Shown: positions 32,026-42,995 of the stretch, one piece after another | Position numbering within the stretch: position 1 is the first letter of the stretch | Layout: each line of letters opens with the position of its first letter | From: Paludibacteraceae bacterium | Lineage (GTDB): Bacteria > Bacteroidota > Bacteroidia > Bacteroidales > Paludibacteraceae | Length of the DNA stretch: 47,511 bases | Direction of reading: 5' to 3' | Assembly: GCA_017439235.1 (NCBI GenBank) | Contig: JAFSJN010000021.1 | Coordinates: forward strand, 1-47,511 | The notes under the pieces: generated by a model | Databases searched by the model: none | What the model saw: the letters and a program-made list of their open reading frames with translations, nothing else | Told to the model about the DNA's origin: nothing | Made by a program: the position numbers and the translations under genes

Positions 32026-34933
32026 AGCTTCGGCAGGAAGCGGTAAGACCTACACACTTGCTGCCCATTATGTGGCTTTACTGATGCGGGGGATACCCTT
32101 CCGCAACATCCTTGCTGTAACCTTTACCAACAAGGCTACGGAGGAAATGAAACAGCGTATCCTGACCTATTTATATGCTATTGCGCAGGGGAAGGGCGGC
32201 TCGTTTGTGGAGAAAGTGTGCGAGTTAATGCAACCATTTGGTGAGGTACCATCGGATGAGGAACTTAGACTGAGAGCGGACAAGATCTTCCATGCTATCT
32301 TGGCCGAATATGATGATATGCGGATTACCACCATCGACTCGTTCCTTCAGCAACTCCTATCGGGCTTGGCACGAATGTTAGGGTGTGCGGCCGGATACAC
32401 AGTCGACTTGGATTCCGATCATGCTATTACGGAGGCTGTTGACCAGATTATGTCGACGCATATCGACGAGCAATCCGGTCTGTTGGAGGACATATCCGGC
32501 TATTTGAATCAGCAAATGGATGACGAGCGTTCGTGGGACATACGCCAACGACTGATTGCAGCCGCTAAAGAGTTGTACCACGAGTCCGTACAAAAACTCT
32601 CCGACCAAATCGTACTGGACCCGCATATTATACAGGCTTTCCGCACAGAACTATTGAATTCGTCCGATCCTTCTAAAGAGGCCACCATGGAGTATCTGAA
32701 CGACCTGAAGTTGCTCTCTTATATCTTCTATCGTATCCAGGCTAATCAGACCGAGAATAATACGATTCTCTTGGCCCGTACCGCTCATATACTTCGCCAG
32801 GCTTTACGCCCTGGGGATGCGGACTTTATATTGGAGAAGGCCGGTATTCGATACCATCATATTATGTTGGATGAATTCCAGGATACCAGTACTTTACAAT
32901 GGGAAAACTTCCTGCCGCTTATTCGCGAGATATTGGCGGGAGGGGGAACCACGCTTATCGTAGGTGATGTCAAACAGAGTATCTACCGTTGGCGTAACGG
33001 CGATTGGCATATTATGGCTTCGTTAGGCGAGGATACGCCATATCTGGGTGCTTACTTTGCAGAACAACCTCTCTCACGCAACTATCGTTCGTGCCGCGAG
33101 ATAGTGCGCTTTAATATGAATCTGTTTGCGCCTTTATACGCAGAGCTGTATGATGCTGACAGACTGCAGGACTACTATGTGGCCGGAGTACACGAGGGTG
33201 GGGCTGTTCAGGTAAGTTTCTATCCTTACTCGCGTACCTCTACTAAGCCTACTAAATCGGGTAAGATGCCCTCGGATGCCGTGCTGTATCTTAGGAGTGA
33301 TGTCCAACGCAAGGCTATCCTGAAGGATATGTTTACTACTATCGAAGAATTATTGTCTGCCGGGTGTCCTCCGGAAGACATCTTGATACTCATCCGCGTC
33401 AAGAGCGAGGTTCGCGATATATTGGAGGTATATAACGAACTGATTGCCGATACTTCCCGTTATCCTCATCTGGCTCAGCATAGACCTGTCTCGCCGGATA
33501 GTTATGCTCTGTCCGCTTCGCCGGCTGTTCGATTGGTTATTGCGGCTCTTAAGAGTCGTATATTGGAGGACAAGACGGCAGCACATTATATCTCGTTAGT
33601 ATGTCAACCACAAGTGAGTGAGGCGTTGGAACACTTGTCTGCCGAGATGCCTCTAACCTTCTTAATAGAAGATATCATACGTCTATGTCTCTGTCCGTCA
33701 GGCGAGTACAAGGGCGAAGATATTGCATATCTCAATTGCTTCAAGGACAAGGTGCGCGACTATGTGGGACGCTTCGGCTCGAATGCCAAGGCTTTCCTGC
33801 AGTATTGGGAAGATAAGATGCGTTCGGAAGCTATCCCTGCCGACGAGGCTGGAAATATTCGCATCATGACTATCCATTCGGCCAAGGGCTTGGAGGCTGC
33901 TAATGTCTTTATTCCAGGGTGCAAGTGGGACATGGAGGAGAATAATAATTCCAACACCAAACTATGGTGCCAAGTGCCAGACAGTCTGCAACCTGCCGAT
34001 CCGTCTATGCGCATGGGGTATATACCTGTATCGAATAATAACAGCTTACTTAAGACGGCATATAAGGATGCGTTTATAGCCGAACATGCAGACGAACGGC
34101 AAGACAACCTCAACCTCCTCTATGTGGCTTTGACGCGTGCAGCCGAGCGCTTGTATGTCTATTGTCCTATAACGTGGTCCACGACGGCAACTAAGACTAC
34201 GTATACTATTGCCAACTGTTCGAGTGTCGCGCATCTACTTTTGGCTCATCTGGGTACACAAAAGGCTATTAATGACTTGTGGGAAAACTATCACCCGGGC
34301 GCCAATCAAGTGGTCTCTTATCGGGTAGGGCAGATAGAGGCGAAACCTACTGCTAAAGCTGCCTCCGCCTCGGACGAGATAAAACCCTTTGCTTTTGACA
34401 AGGCTGAGGTATTGCCGGCACATTACTATAGTGACAACACCCATATCCGCTTCCGCCAATCGCAACAGGCACAGCGTTATTGGGCAGGTGATGAGCCTAT
34501 CGGATCGCGCGACTTTGGTAATCTATGTCACGATATTTTGTCGCAGATGACTACCTTAGACGATGCCTCTCGCGTGATAGACGACTTCTGGGCACGCGGA
34601 CTGATTGATTCGAACGCTACCCTTCGGCGCATTAAAGAGGCTATAGCGGATATCGCAGCTGATACGCAGATGGCCGATTTCTTCTCCCCCCGTTGGCAAC
34701 TGCTGAACGAATCGACTATCCTTTGTCCTACGCCTCCGTACCAATTGCGTCCTGACCGCGTGATGATAAACGGCAATACGGCTATCGTGCTGGACTATAA
34801 GTTCGGCGACATGAAAGCACACTATACTCAACAAGTACGCCAATATATGCAACTCTTCCGCCAATTGGGTTACCAAGAGGTAAAAGGATGTATTTGGCTT
34901 GCACAAACTCGTACGCTCCAATGGATTTCCTAA
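31994..34933 (+). CDS. addA: UvrD/RecB-type helicase-nuclease, AddA-like
   Basis: The 979-aa protein is the helicase-nuclease subunit of a Bacteroidota AddAB-type complex that resects double-strand breaks. SF1 motifs in order: CRASAGSGKTYTLAAHYVAL (Walker A, 10-29), LAVTFTNKATEEMKQRIL, IMLDEFQDTS (Walker B), LIVGDVKQSIYRWR, LSRNYRS, IMTIHSAKGLEAANVF and LLYVALTRAAERLYV. The C-terminal RecB-type nuclease shows GNLCHDILS (His), LRPDRVMINGN (Asp) and IVLDYKFGD (Asp-Tyr-Lys). It is shorter than Bacillus AddA (about 1,230 aa), as expected of the Bacteroidota form. The 3' end overlaps addB by 13 nt. Confidence 0.93.
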   Translation: MPTIRSLTVCRASAGSGKTYTLAAHYVALLMRGIPFRNILAVTFTNKATEEMKQRILTYLYAIAQGKGGSFVEKVCELMQPFGEVPSDEELRLRADKIFHAILAEYDDMRITTIDSFLQQLLSGLARMLGCAAGYTVDLDSDHAITEAVDQIMSTHIDEQSGLLEDISGYLNQQMDDERSWDIRQRLIAAAKELYHESVQKLSDQIVLDPHIIQAFRTELLNSSDPSKEATMEYLNDLKLLSYIFYRIQANQTENNTILLARTAHILRQALRPGDADFILEKAGIRYHHIMLDEFQDTSTLQWENFLPLIREILAGGGTTLIVGDVKQSIYRWRNGDWHIMASLGEDTPYLGAYFAEQPLSRNYRSCREIVRFNMNLFAPLYAELYDADRLQDYYVAGVHEGGAVQVSFYPYSRTSTKPTKSGKMPSDAVLYLRSDVQRKAILKDMFTTIEELLSAGCPPEDILILIRVKSEVRDILEVYNELIADTSRYPHLAQHRPVSPDSYALSASPAVRLVIAALKSRILEDKTAAHYISLVCQPQVSEALEHLSAEMPLTFLIEDIIRLCLCPSGEYKGEDIAYLNCFKDKVRDYVGRFGSNAKAFLQYWEDKMRSEAIPADEAGNIRIMTIHSAKGLEAANVFIPGCKWDMEENNNSNTKLWCQVPDSLQPADPSMRMGYIPVSNNNSLLKTAYKDAFIAEHADERQDNLNLLYVALTRAAERLYVYCPITWSTTATKTTYTIANCSSVAHLLLAHLGTQKAINDLWENYHPGANQVVSYRVGQIEAKPTAKAASASDEIKPFAFDKAEVLPAHYYSDNTHIRFRQSQQAQRYWAGDEPIGSRDFGNLCHDILSQMTTLDDASRVIDDFWARGLIDSNATLRRIKEAIADIAADTQMADFFSPRWQLLNESTILCPTPPYQLRPDRVMINGNTAIVLDYKFGDMKAHYTQQVRQYMQLFRQLGYQEVKGCIWLAQTRTLQWIS

Positions 34934-37656
34934 CTCTTGTTACACAGGACCTGATACGCCGCTTTGGCATAGATAATCTGCAATCGCTCACGGTCGTCTT
35001 TCCTATGCATCGTGCAGGACTATTTATGCGCGAATGTCTTCAAAGAGAAGTGCTTGCGCGCTCTTCGAGGCCCATTGTGGCGCCGCAGATGCAAACGATA
35101 GACGACTTGATAGCCTCGCTGTCGAGCTTACATGCCGAGGATGAGATACTGTCTGTATGCCGCCTATACGACATCTATAAACGCCATACGGGGAGCGACA
35201 TGACGCTCGATATTTTCTATGGCTGGGGAAGACAACTGCTGCAGGATTTCAGTAGTATCGATATGTCCTTGGCAGATGCCGATTCGCTCTTTAGTAATGC
35301 TGTCGCAGCACAACAGTTAGACCAGATAGAATTATCGAACGAGTTGAAGGAGCGTCTGCTATCGCTCTTTGGTAATAATGAACATGAGGCTGATGACGAG
35401 GCTTACCGGGCGCGATTCCAACAACTATGGGATGCCCTGCCGGCTATCTGGAGCGAGTTCCGTCAATTGCAGATGGAGGACCGAGTGGGGAGTAGCGGAG
35501 CCAGACTGAGGTGGCTGATAGAACATTGGGACGAGGTGCAACCGCGTCTGAAAGGACGCCAATTTGCTTTTGTAGGCTTCAACTACCTCTTGCGTAGCGA
35601 GAAACAACTGCTGCAACTGTTGCGTGGTCAATCACTCTTCTATTGGGATTATGACCCGGATTTTCAGACCAATCCGGATGCATATCGTTTTATTCGTAAG
35701 CATATAGAAGACGGACTGACGAATGCCCTACCTGCCGAGCAAGAAGCATCTTCCGGTCCTAAGCCGATACAGATTATCTCTACTTCCGGCGCTCATGTAC
35801 AGGCACAATATGTGCACGATTGGCTGCTGAATTGTAAGGGCAAGACAGGTATCATCATAGCGGATGAGGCTCAATTGGAGGCGGTTATCTATGCTCTGCC
35901 GGATACCGTATCCGAGCATGTGAATATCACCAAAGGATACCCGCTGAAGAATACCAAGATATTTACCGATATCGTCACATGGCTCACGGATCATCATCAT
36001 GACAAACTGCCTTCCGAAGCCGATTATGCGGGTGTGTTGGCGCGACTGTTAGAATATTGTCTGCCTCTGCCCACGGCTAAGGATGCAGAGCAGGACGAGG
36101 AACCCCAACCGATGTCGTGGCAGGAGTTGTTGACAGCCGAGAGTCAGTTCCAAGCTCGATTGGTAATAGAGCGTTTCCGTCATCTGATACAGACGGGACG
36201 CCTGATACAAATCGATTCGCTCAAGACGCTTCGTAACCTGCTGCGTAGACACTTGGAGACAGCCTCATTGCCTTTCCACGGCGAACCGGTAACCGACATA
36301 CAGGTGATAGGCGTGTTGGAGACACGTCTGCTGGACTTTGATAATCTGCTGATACTAAATGCCGAAGAGGGTGTCGTTCCGCGTGTGGTGGCCGATCATA
36401 GTTTTATACCGTACTACTTGCGCAAGTATTATGCCATAGAGACGCCCGACGAGTCGGCTGCTGCGTATGCGTATAACTTCTTCCGTCTATTGCGGCGAGC
36501 CAAGAACATTACTATGCTCTTCTCGGAAGCGGCTACGGCTATGGGACGCAAGACGATGTCGCGCTTTGTGATGCAGATTCTGACCTCGCCCGAGTATGCC
36601 GTTACTAAGGCGCGAATAGGGCAGAGCATGACTTGTGTACAGCCCACCTATTCCTTGCTCGATCCTGCACGGCCGTCGTTGGCTTCCATATGGAAAGATA
36701 AACGCTATGCACAACTGTCAGCATCGGCTATATCGACCTATCTGAATTGCAAACGGCGCTTCTACCTACAATATATCCTGATGTTGACGCCTCCGGAGAC
36801 TATCTCTCCGCTCCTACAGGCTAACGAAATGGGTTCCCTTATCCATGGAACGATTCGTGCCGCCTATTCCCGTATTGCACCTGTCCTGCCGGCCACTATA
36901 CCCGCAGAGCAGATACGCGATTTTCTGGCTTCGGACGAACTTCAGGAGCGGGCTTTGGATTGGGCGTATCAGGATATGAATACTACCTACGAACGGCATA
37001 CGGGCATAGCCAACAGATATAATAAGGAGGAGCATAAGGCCGAGAATGTCGTCGTGCGGGCGAATGTGCGTAAGGTCTTGGAGAACGATGCTCAGTTAGA
37101 AGACTGGCAACTCCTGGAGGTGGAAAAGGAACATCGTGTATCGATACCTGTTATTATGGAGGACGGTAATATATTACCCGTTAAGGTAGGAGGTATTATC
37201 GACCGTTTGGATTGCGTGATGCGAAACGGGCGCAAAGTAGTACGTGTATTAGACTATAAGACAGGTGCTTATAATGTGAAGAAGATGATTGCGCCTAAGA
37301 TAGAGACTGTATTCGCTCAGGAGACAGACGACTATAAATATATCCTGCAAACGCTTATCTACAGTCTGGCCGTAGCCTCAGACCAGACGTTAGAGGAACC
37401 CTATAAGTCTTTGCCTCTGATGCCGGGATTGTTGTTTACGCGCATGGATGTATCGCGTTTCGATTCGTCTTTGAAGGTCGAAGAGGAGACGATAACCGAT
37501 TTCGGTTGCCAGATACAGGATGCTTTCCGCCCTATGCTGCAGGAGTTGGTACAGGAGATTTGCGTAACAAAAGACTTCCCACAATGCTCCGAAGAACACT
37601 GTGGGAAATCGCGCTGTCCGTTTATGGCGCTGTGTAATCCCTTACTTCTTAGGTAA
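34921..37656 (+). CDS. addB: PD-(D/E)XK nuclease, AddB-like
   Basis: The 911-aa partner of AddA has a helicase-like N-terminal half without a functional Walker A (SLTVVFPMHRAGLFMRECL) and a C-terminal nuclease domain: LSASAISTYLNCKRRFYLQY, MGSLIHGTIRAAY (His), GIIDRLDCVM and VRVLDYKTGAY (Asp and Lys). The Cys of LNCKRRF plus the end-cluster PQCSEEHCGKSRCPFMALC match the cysteine arrangement of the AddB iron-sulfur staple. ATG 34921 is inside the end of addA. The 3' end overlaps convergent corC by 15 bp. The hairpin TTCCCACA/TGTGGGAA at 37576-37607 lies in its Cys cluster coding region. Confidence 0.9.
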   Translation: MDFLTLVTQDLIRRFGIDNLQSLTVVFPMHRAGLFMRECLQREVLARSSRPIVAPQMQTIDDLIASLSSLHAEDEILSVCRLYDIYKRHTGSDMTLDIFYGWGRQLLQDFSSIDMSLADADSLFSNAVAAQQLDQIELSNELKERLLSLFGNNEHEADDEAYRARFQQLWDALPAIWSEFRQLQMEDRVGSSGARLRWLIEHWDEVQPRLKGRQFAFVGFNYLLRSEKQLLQLLRGQSLFYWDYDPDFQTNPDAYRFIRKHIEDGLTNALPAEQEASSGPKPIQIISTSGAHVQAQYVHDWLLNCKGKTGIIIADEAQLEAVIYALPDTVSEHVNITKGYPLKNTKIFTDIVTWLTDHHHDKLPSEADYAGVLARLLEYCLPLPTAKDAEQDEEPQPMSWQELLTAESQFQARLVIERFRHLIQTGRLIQIDSLKTLRNLLRRHLETASLPFHGEPVTDIQVIGVLETRLLDFDNLLILNAEEGVVPRVVADHSFIPYYLRKYYAIETPDESAAAYAYNFFRLLRRAKNITMLFSEAATAMGRKTMSRFVMQILTSPEYAVTKARIGQSMTCVQPTYSLLDPARPSLASIWKDKRYAQLSASAISTYLNCKRRFYLQYILMLTPPETISPLLQANEMGSLIHGTIRAAYSRIAPVLPATIPAEQIRDFLASDELQERALDWAYQDMNTTYERHTGIANRYNKEEHKAENVVVRANVRKVLENDAQLEDWQLLEVEKEHRVSIPVIMEDGNILPVKVGGIIDRLDCVMRNGRKVVRVLDYKTGAYNVKKMIAPKIETVFAQETDDYKYILQTLIYSLAVASDQTLEEPYKSLPLMPGLLFTRMDVSRFDSSLKVEEETITDFGCQIQDAFRPMLQELVQEICVTKDFPQCSEEHCGKSRCPFMALCNPLLLR
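37576..37612 (-). terminator. Possible terminator of corC inside addB
   Basis: An 8-bp perfect stem TTCCCACA / TGTGGGAA with a 16-nt loop lies in the last codons of addB. On the minus strand it is followed by GTCTTTTGTT, a weak U-rich tail. It is the only hairpin near this convergent, overlapping junction. It could also be coincidence, since the arms encode the Phe-Pro-Gln and Cys-Gly-Lys part of the Cys cluster. Confidence 0.35.
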
Positions 37657-38688
37657 TGGTTTGAAGCGTTTCTGACGCTGTTGCCAACGTTCGCGGGCAT
37701 ACTGTTGCATGTCGGCAAACTCGTCGTTCTCGTCGATAATCTCCAATCCGAAGATGGTCTCGATAACGTCCTCCAGGGTGAGAATACCTTGGAAACAACC
37801 GTATTCGTCGATGACAATACCTATCTGGGACTTCTGTTTAAGCATCTTATCAAAGATATCGCCGATGGACATCTCCTCATTAAATTGGGGTAGCGGACGT
37901 TTGATATCACCTAAGGTCTTGGAAAAATGATCTTCCGTCAGGTCCTCCAAGGCATCGCTACGCAGAATATATCCGGTAATGTACTCGGGTGAGTCGCTAT
38001 AGACGGGTATACGCGAGAAGTGGTCGTATTGGTCATCGTTGTAATAGTCTTTGAGAGTCATCTTCTCCGAGGCGATAGCGGCTACTACGCGAGGTGTCAT
38101 CACATCATAGGCTTTGACGTCGTCCAGACGCATGACATTACGGATAATCTTGTTCTCATCCTGTTCGATGACGCCCTCTTCTTCACCTACGGACGCCATA
38201 GCAATAACCTCTTCACGACTCACGACAGCATCCTCGTTCTCAGGGAAGAGTCGAGCGATACCGCGGATGAGCAGTACAAAGGGGTACATGACGAAGATAA
38301 GCAGATGGATAGTTGTGGCGGTAAAGCCCATCAGGTTCTTCCAATAGGTGGTGCCGAGCGTCTTAGGAATAATCTCCGCAAAAATCAGGATAAGCAAGGT
38401 CATGATAGCACTTACCAATCCGAACCACATCGAACCGAAGACTAACTCAGCCTGTCGTCCTACGCCAGCAGCACCTATAGTGTTGGCAATCGTATTAAGC
38501 GAGAGGATAGCCGCTAAGGCTTGTTCGGGCTCAGTCTTGTAATGCTTCATGCGGATAGCGGGCTTATAGCCTTCCTCCTCACGAAGCGTGATATAGGATA
38601 GGGTAGTGGTCATCAATACCGATTCCAGTGTAGAACACAGGAACGAGATACCCATAGCCAAGAATAAGAATAGAAATAATAAGCCCAT
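37642..38688 (-). CDS. CNNM/CorC-type membrane protein with CBS pair
   Basis: The 348-aa protein combines a DUF21/CNNM membrane domain (hydrophobic segments at about 3-22, 57-75, 86-107 and 120-142; includes SLNTIANTIGAAGVGRQAE and LILIFAEIIPKTLG) with a cytoplasmic CBS pair (about 195-315; NVMRLDDVKAYDVMTPR, FSRIPVYSD, QIGIVIDEYGCFQGILTLED). Family members export Mg2+ or sense Mg-ATP and are often called hemolysin-like. No C-terminal CorC_HlyC domain follows; the protein ends in a Gln/Arg/Lys-rich tail. It lies 2 bp after lon. Confidence 0.9.
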   Translation of the reverse strand: MGLLFLFLFLAMGISFLCSTLESVLMTTTLSYITLREEEGYKPAIRMKHYKTEPEQALAAILSLNTIANTIGAAGVGRQAELVFGSMWFGLVSAIMTLLILIFAEIIPKTLGTTYWKNLMGFTATTIHLLIFVMYPFVLLIRGIARLFPENEDAVVSREEVIAMASVGEEEGVIEQDENKIIRNVMRLDDVKAYDVMTPRVVAAIASEKMTLKDYYNDDQYDHFSRIPVYSDSPEYITGYILRSDALEDLTEDHFSKTLGDIKRPLPQFNEEMSIGDIFDKMLKQKSQIGIVIDEYGCFQGILTLEDVIETIFGLEIIDENDEFADMQQYARERWQQRQKRFKPLPKK

Positions 38689-38690
38689 AA

Positions 38691-41159
38691 CTACATTAAT
38701 GCAAAATCAATTACTTCCTGAATATCACGCACATAGTGGAATGTCAGTCCCTTGAGATATACTTCCGGTATCTCGGCTACGTCCTTGCGGTTGTTCTCGC
38801 ATAGTACGAGGTCGGTAATACCGGCCCGTTTGGCAGCTAAGATTTTTTCTTTGACTCCTCCGATAGGCAGTACCTTACCGCGTAAGGTCATTTCCCCGGT
38901 CATAGCTATACGAGGACGAACGCGACGTTTGGTAAAGGCAGAAACCAAGGCTGTCGTCATAGTAATACCGGCCGAAGGACCGTCTTTTGGGATAGCTCCT
39001 TCGGGTACATGGATATGTACGGCGTGGGTATCTATGTCCTTCTTACTGATACCAAATTGGTCTGCATGCGCTTTGATATAACCTAAGGCTATGGTTGCGC
39101 TCTCTTTCATTACGTCGCCTAAGTTACCGGTCATCGTCAGGGTAGGTTGTTTAGCCGGCGATAGCGAGGTCTCGATAAACAATATCTCGCCGCCCACTTG
39201 TGTCCATGCTAAGCCGGTTACTACACCTATATACTTATTGGTCTCGTACGCATCACGCGTGTATTTGGCCTGACCGAGGTAGTCAATCAGGTCCTTGGGA
39301 GTAACAGAGATATTGTACGGCTCGTCTAAGGCTATGTGTGTCACTATCTTACGGCATACCGAAGCTATCTGACGCTCTAATGAACGCACACCCGATTCGC
39401 GGGTATAATCGTCTATCAGGTGGTCTATAACCTCTTTATTGAACTTAATCTGCTTACTCGTCAGGCCGTGATTTTCAAGCACTTTAGGTATCAGATGCCG
39501 TTTGGCTATCTCTTCCTTTTCCTCTATCGAATAGCCGGTCATCTCAATCAATTCCATACGGTCGAGTAGGGGACGAGGTATCGTCTCTAAGGTGTTGGCC
39601 GTAGCTATAAAGAGCACCTTGGACAGGTCGTAATCGATATCCAGATAGTTATCGTGGAAGGTGGCGTTTTGTTCAGGATCCAATACTTCCAGTAGGGCAG
39701 AAGTCGGGTCTCCTTTGTAGTCGGCACCTATCTTGTCTATCTCGTCCAATACAAAGACGGGATTCGACGACTTGACCTTCATGATGTTCTCTATGATGCG
39801 ACCGGGCATAGCTCCTATATAGGTCTTGCGATGACCACGTATCTCGGCTTCATCGTGCAAACCGCCTAACGAAATACGCGCATATTTGCGTCCCAAGGCT
39901 TCGGCAACCGATTTACCCAGACTTGTCTTACCTACACCCGGAGGACCGTACAAGCATAGGATAGGGGACTTAATACGCTTAGTATCAGTCTTTTTCTTCT
40001 TACTATCCTCTGCGGCAGCCATGTGCAACTGACGTTGTACGGCCAGGTATTCCACGATACGCTCTTTGACCTTGTCCATACCGTAATGGTCGTTGTCCAG
40101 GACTTGTTGAGCATGCTTGATATCGTAGTTATCGTCCGTATATTCATTCCACGGCAGGTTGAGCAGGGTGTCGAGGAAGTTCTGCTGAATCGTATAATCG
40201 GGCGAGTGGGTAGGGGTGCGCTGGAGCTTCTTGAGCTCCTGCTCAAAGGTGTGCGACACGCTTTCGGGCCAATGTTTGGTCTTGGCGCGTTTGGTCATTT
40301 CTTTGATGACTTCCTGACCGGTGTCACCCAATTCTTTTTGGATGGTCTCCAACTGATGATGCAGATAATACTCACGTTGGTCTTTGTCAATCTCCTCCTT
40401 GGTCTTGCTCTGTATCTCAGCCTTCATCTCGAGCATCTGCACCTCTTTATTGAGTATCTCGAGTAGGCGCAAAGCACGTTCAGCAATAGTGTTGGTAGCC
40501 AATAATTTCTGCTTCTCAGCTATCTGAATTCCGAAGTTGACGCAGATATAGTTGACTAAGGTGGGCGGGTTACTGATACTGCGAAGGGTCATCGCGGCGT
40601 CTAATGACTGTGATTCGCCTTGCTGAACCACGCGCAGACCTTGTTCCTTAATAGTGCTGACTACGGCCAGGAATTCTTTGTCACCCCGGCTGGGGAACAC
40701 CTCATTCTTGACGTGCACACGAGCCTTAATCATGTTTTGTTTGGTGACGCTGAATTCGTCCACTTCTACGCGGTCTATACCTTCCAGGATAATCATCAGA
40801 CTATTGTCCGGCATCTGTAGCGCACGTATCACGCGGGCTGCAGTTCCTAATGTATAAAGGTCTGTATCCTTAGGTTCTTTGATGTCGCGTTTCTTTTGGC
40901 ATAATACGGCCAGCAGTTTATCGTGGTTGTAAGCTGTGACCACCATGCGTTGTGATAGCGGCCGTGTTACCGTTACGTTGAGTAGCACGCCGGGGAAGAG
41001 CACCATATTCTTGAGCGGGAGAACACCTAACCAGTCTCCGTCGTTCAATTCTATGGTCTTCTCCACATCATTGCCACCCAAAATAGGGATTAACTCATTC
41101 CCATCTACGTCTTCCTCGTATATATCCTCTATGTTATCTTCTCCTAATCTAAATACCAT
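38691..41159 (-). CDS. lon: ATP-dependent protease Lon
   Basis: The 822-aa cytoplasmic protease degrades misfolded and regulatory proteins, often including antitoxins. The N-terminal LON domain (about 43-240) starts at [21 protein letters not shown] coiled-coil region (about 245-310, [17 protein letters not shown]) is followed by AAA+ with [20 protein letters not shown] (Walker A), [13 protein letters not shown] (Walker B) and a protease domain with [15 protein letters not shown] (catalytic Ser) and the Lys in [18 protein letters not shown]. The order with aspS, fabD and ettA suggests a single transcript. Confidence 0.97.
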   Translation of the reverse strand: MVFRLGEDNIEDIYEEDVDGNELIPILGGNDVEKTIELNDGDWLGVLPLKNMVLFPGVLLNVTVTRPLSQRMVVTAYNHDKLLAVLCQKKRDIKEPKDTDLYTLGTAARVIRALQMPDNSLMIILEGIDRVEVDEFSVTKQNMIKARVHVKNEVFPSRGDKEFLAVVSTIKEQGLRVVQQGESQSLDAAMTLRSISNPPTLVNYICVNFGIQIAEKQKLLATNTIAERALRLLEILNKEVQMLEMKAEIQSKTKEEIDKDQREYYLHHQLETIQKELGDTGQEVIKEMTKRAKTKHWPESVSHTFEQELKKLQRTPTHSPDYTIQQNFLDTLLNLPWNEYTDDNYDIKHAQQVLDNDHYGMDKVKERIVEYLAVQRQLHMAAAEDSKKKKTDTKRIKSPILCLYGPPGVGKTSLGKSVAEALGRKYARISLGGLHDEAEIRGHRKTYIGAMPGRIIENIMKVKSSNPVFVLDEIDKIGADYKGDPTSALLEVLDPEQNATFHDNYLDIDYDLSKVLFIATANTLETIPRPLLDRMELIEMTGYSIEEKEEIAKRHLIPKVLENHGLTSKQIKFNKEVIDHLIDDYTRESGVRSLERQIASVCRKIVTHIALDEPYNISVTPKDLIDYLGQAKYTRDAYETNKYIGVVTGLAWTQVGGEILFIETSLSPAKQPTLTMTGNLGDVMKESATIALGYIKAHADQFGISKKDIDTHAVHIHVPEGAIPKDGPSAGITMTTALVSAFTKRRVRPRIAMTGEMTLRGKVLPIGGVKEKILAAKRAGITDLVLCENNRKDVAEIPEVYLKGLTFHYVRDIQEVIDFALM

Positions 41160-41177
41160 AATTTAACATAATCGCAA

Positions 41178-42962
41178 TTAGAGTTGCGTTTGGGATTGCT
41201 TTCTAATGTCTATTTGTAATTCGTCTAATTGTATTTGGTCTACAGGACCGGGAGCGCCGAGCATGACGTCTTTACCTTGGTTATTCTTGGGGAATGCGAT
41301 GCAGTCGCGGATGCTGTCGAGTCCGGCAAACAGACTCACGAAGCGATCCAGACCGTATGCTAAGCCACCATGAGGCGGAGCTCCGTATTTGAAGGCGTTC
41401 ATCAGGAAGCCGAACTTAGCCTGAGCCTGTTCGGGTGTGAAGCCTAAGATTTCGAAAATCTTCTCCTGCAGTTTGGCGTCATGGATACGAATCGAACCGC
41501 CACCTACTTCTACGCCGTTGATAACCATGTCATAAGCGTTGGCGCGTACGGCTGCCGGATTGGTATCCAATAAGGGGATATCTTCGGGCTTGGGAGAAGT
41601 AAACGGATGGTGCATGGCCATGAGACGATTCTCCTCGTCCGACCATTCATACATCGGGAAGTCGATAACCCACAAGCACGAGAATTTTTTGGGGTCGCGT
41701 AAGCCTAACTGACGGCCCATTTCAAGACGTAACTCGCTGAGTTGCTTGCGAGTACGCATGGCGTCGTCGCCGCTGAGGATGAGGATTAAATCGCCCTTCT
41801 CGGCCTGCATAGCCTTAGCTATGGATTGCAGTACGTCTTGGGTATAGAACTTATCTACGCTCGATTTGACAGTACCTTCCTCCTCCACCCTGGCGTATAC
41901 CAAGCCTTTGGCGCCAATCTGCGGACGACGTACAAACTCGGTCAAGGCATCTAATTGCTTACGGGTGTATGTGGCGCAACCTTTGGCGCATATACCACCT
42001 ATATAAGCTGCATTAGCAAATACGCTAAAGCGCTCTTCTTCAGCCTTTTGTGCTTCGGCTGCGTGGAAGATATCCTGCAATTCCACAAAGGTCATCCCGA
42101 AGCGTGTATCGGGCTTATCCGAACCGTAATACTTCATGGCGTCGGCCCAAGTCATACGCGGGAGCGCAGGCAGGTCGATATTAAGGATAGCCTTAAACAG
42201 ATGTCGCGACATACCTTCGAACATCTGCAATATATCCTCTTGCTCGACGAACGACATTTCGCAGTCTATCTGGGTGAACTCGGGTTGACGGTCAGCACGC
42301 AGGTCTTCGTCGCGGAAGCACTTAACTATCTGGAAATAACGGTCAAATCCGCTGACCATGAGCAACTGTTTGAGCGTCTGAGGCGACTGCGGCAAGGCGT
42401 AGAACATACCGGGATTCATACGGGAAGGCACTACGAAATCGCGTGCTCCTTCGGGCGTCGAATTAACCAATACGGGTGTCTCTACCTCCAAGAATCCTTG
42501 TTCGTCCAAGTATCTACGCACCTCAAAGGCCATCTTGTGGCGCAACTCGAGGTTCTTGCGCACGCACGATCGACGCAGGTCTAAATAACGGTATTTCATG
42601 CGCAGGTCGTCACCTCCGTCACTCTCATCTTCGATGGTGAATGGCGGCGTGAGTGCGGGATTGAGGATGGTCAGTTGGTTGACTTCTATCTCTATCTCGC
42701 CTGTCGGCAGTTGTGGATTCTTACTCTGACGTTCGATAACCTTACCTACTACCTGCAGTACATATTCGCGTCCCAGGTTATTGGCTTGTTCAAAAGCCTC
42801 AGTACCCTGATTAAAAGCTAATTGTGTGATGCCATATCTATCGCGCAGGTCGATAAATGTCATGCCTCCCATTTTGCGGATACGTTGTACCCAGCCGGCC
42901 AGGGTGACCGTTTTGGCGACATCGGCGAGGCGTAACTCGCCACATGTAACTGTTCTGTACAT
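41178..42962 (-). CDS. aspS: Aspartyl-tRNA synthetase
   Basis: The 594-aa class IIb synthetase charges tRNA-Asp. The N-terminal OB domain (about 1-110) includes [20 protein letters not shown]. Class II motif 2 is [20 protein letters not shown] and motif 3 is [16 protein letters not shown]. The bacterial-type insertion (GAD) domain lies at about 300-410. Length fits the bacterial (about 590 aa) rather than archaeal form. It follows fabD after a 33-bp AT-rich spacer and precedes lon by 18 bp. Confidence 0.97.
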   Translation of the reverse strand: MYRTVTCGELRLADVAKTVTLAGWVQRIRKMGGMTFIDLRDRYGITQLAFNQGTEAFEQANNLGREYVLQVVGKVIERQSKNPQLPTGEIEIEVNQLTILNPALTPPFTIEDESDGGDDLRMKYRYLDLRRSCVRKNLELRHKMAFEVRRYLDEQGFLEVETPVLVNSTPEGARDFVVPSRMNPGMFYALPQSPQTLKQLLMVSGFDRYFQIVKCFRDEDLRADRQPEFTQIDCEMSFVEQEDILQMFEGMSRHLFKAILNIDLPALPRMTWADAMKYYGSDKPDTRFGMTFVELQDIFHAAEAQKAEEERFSVFANAAYIGGICAKGCATYTRKQLDALTEFVRRPQIGAKGLVYARVEEEGTVKSSVDKFYTQDVLQSIAKAMQAEKGDLILILSGDDAMRTRKQLSELRLEMGRQLGLRDPKKFSCLWVIDFPMYEWSDEENRLMAMHHPFTSPKPEDIPLLDTNPAAVRANAYDMVINGVEVGGGSIRIHDAKLQEKIFEILGFTPEQAQAKFGFLMNAFKYGAPPHGGLAYGLDRFVSLFAGLDSIRDCIAFPKNNQGKDVMLGAPGPVDQIQLDELQIDIRKQSQTQL

Positions 42963-42995
42963 ATCTAATTTTTATTTTTTAATTCTTAAATTCTC

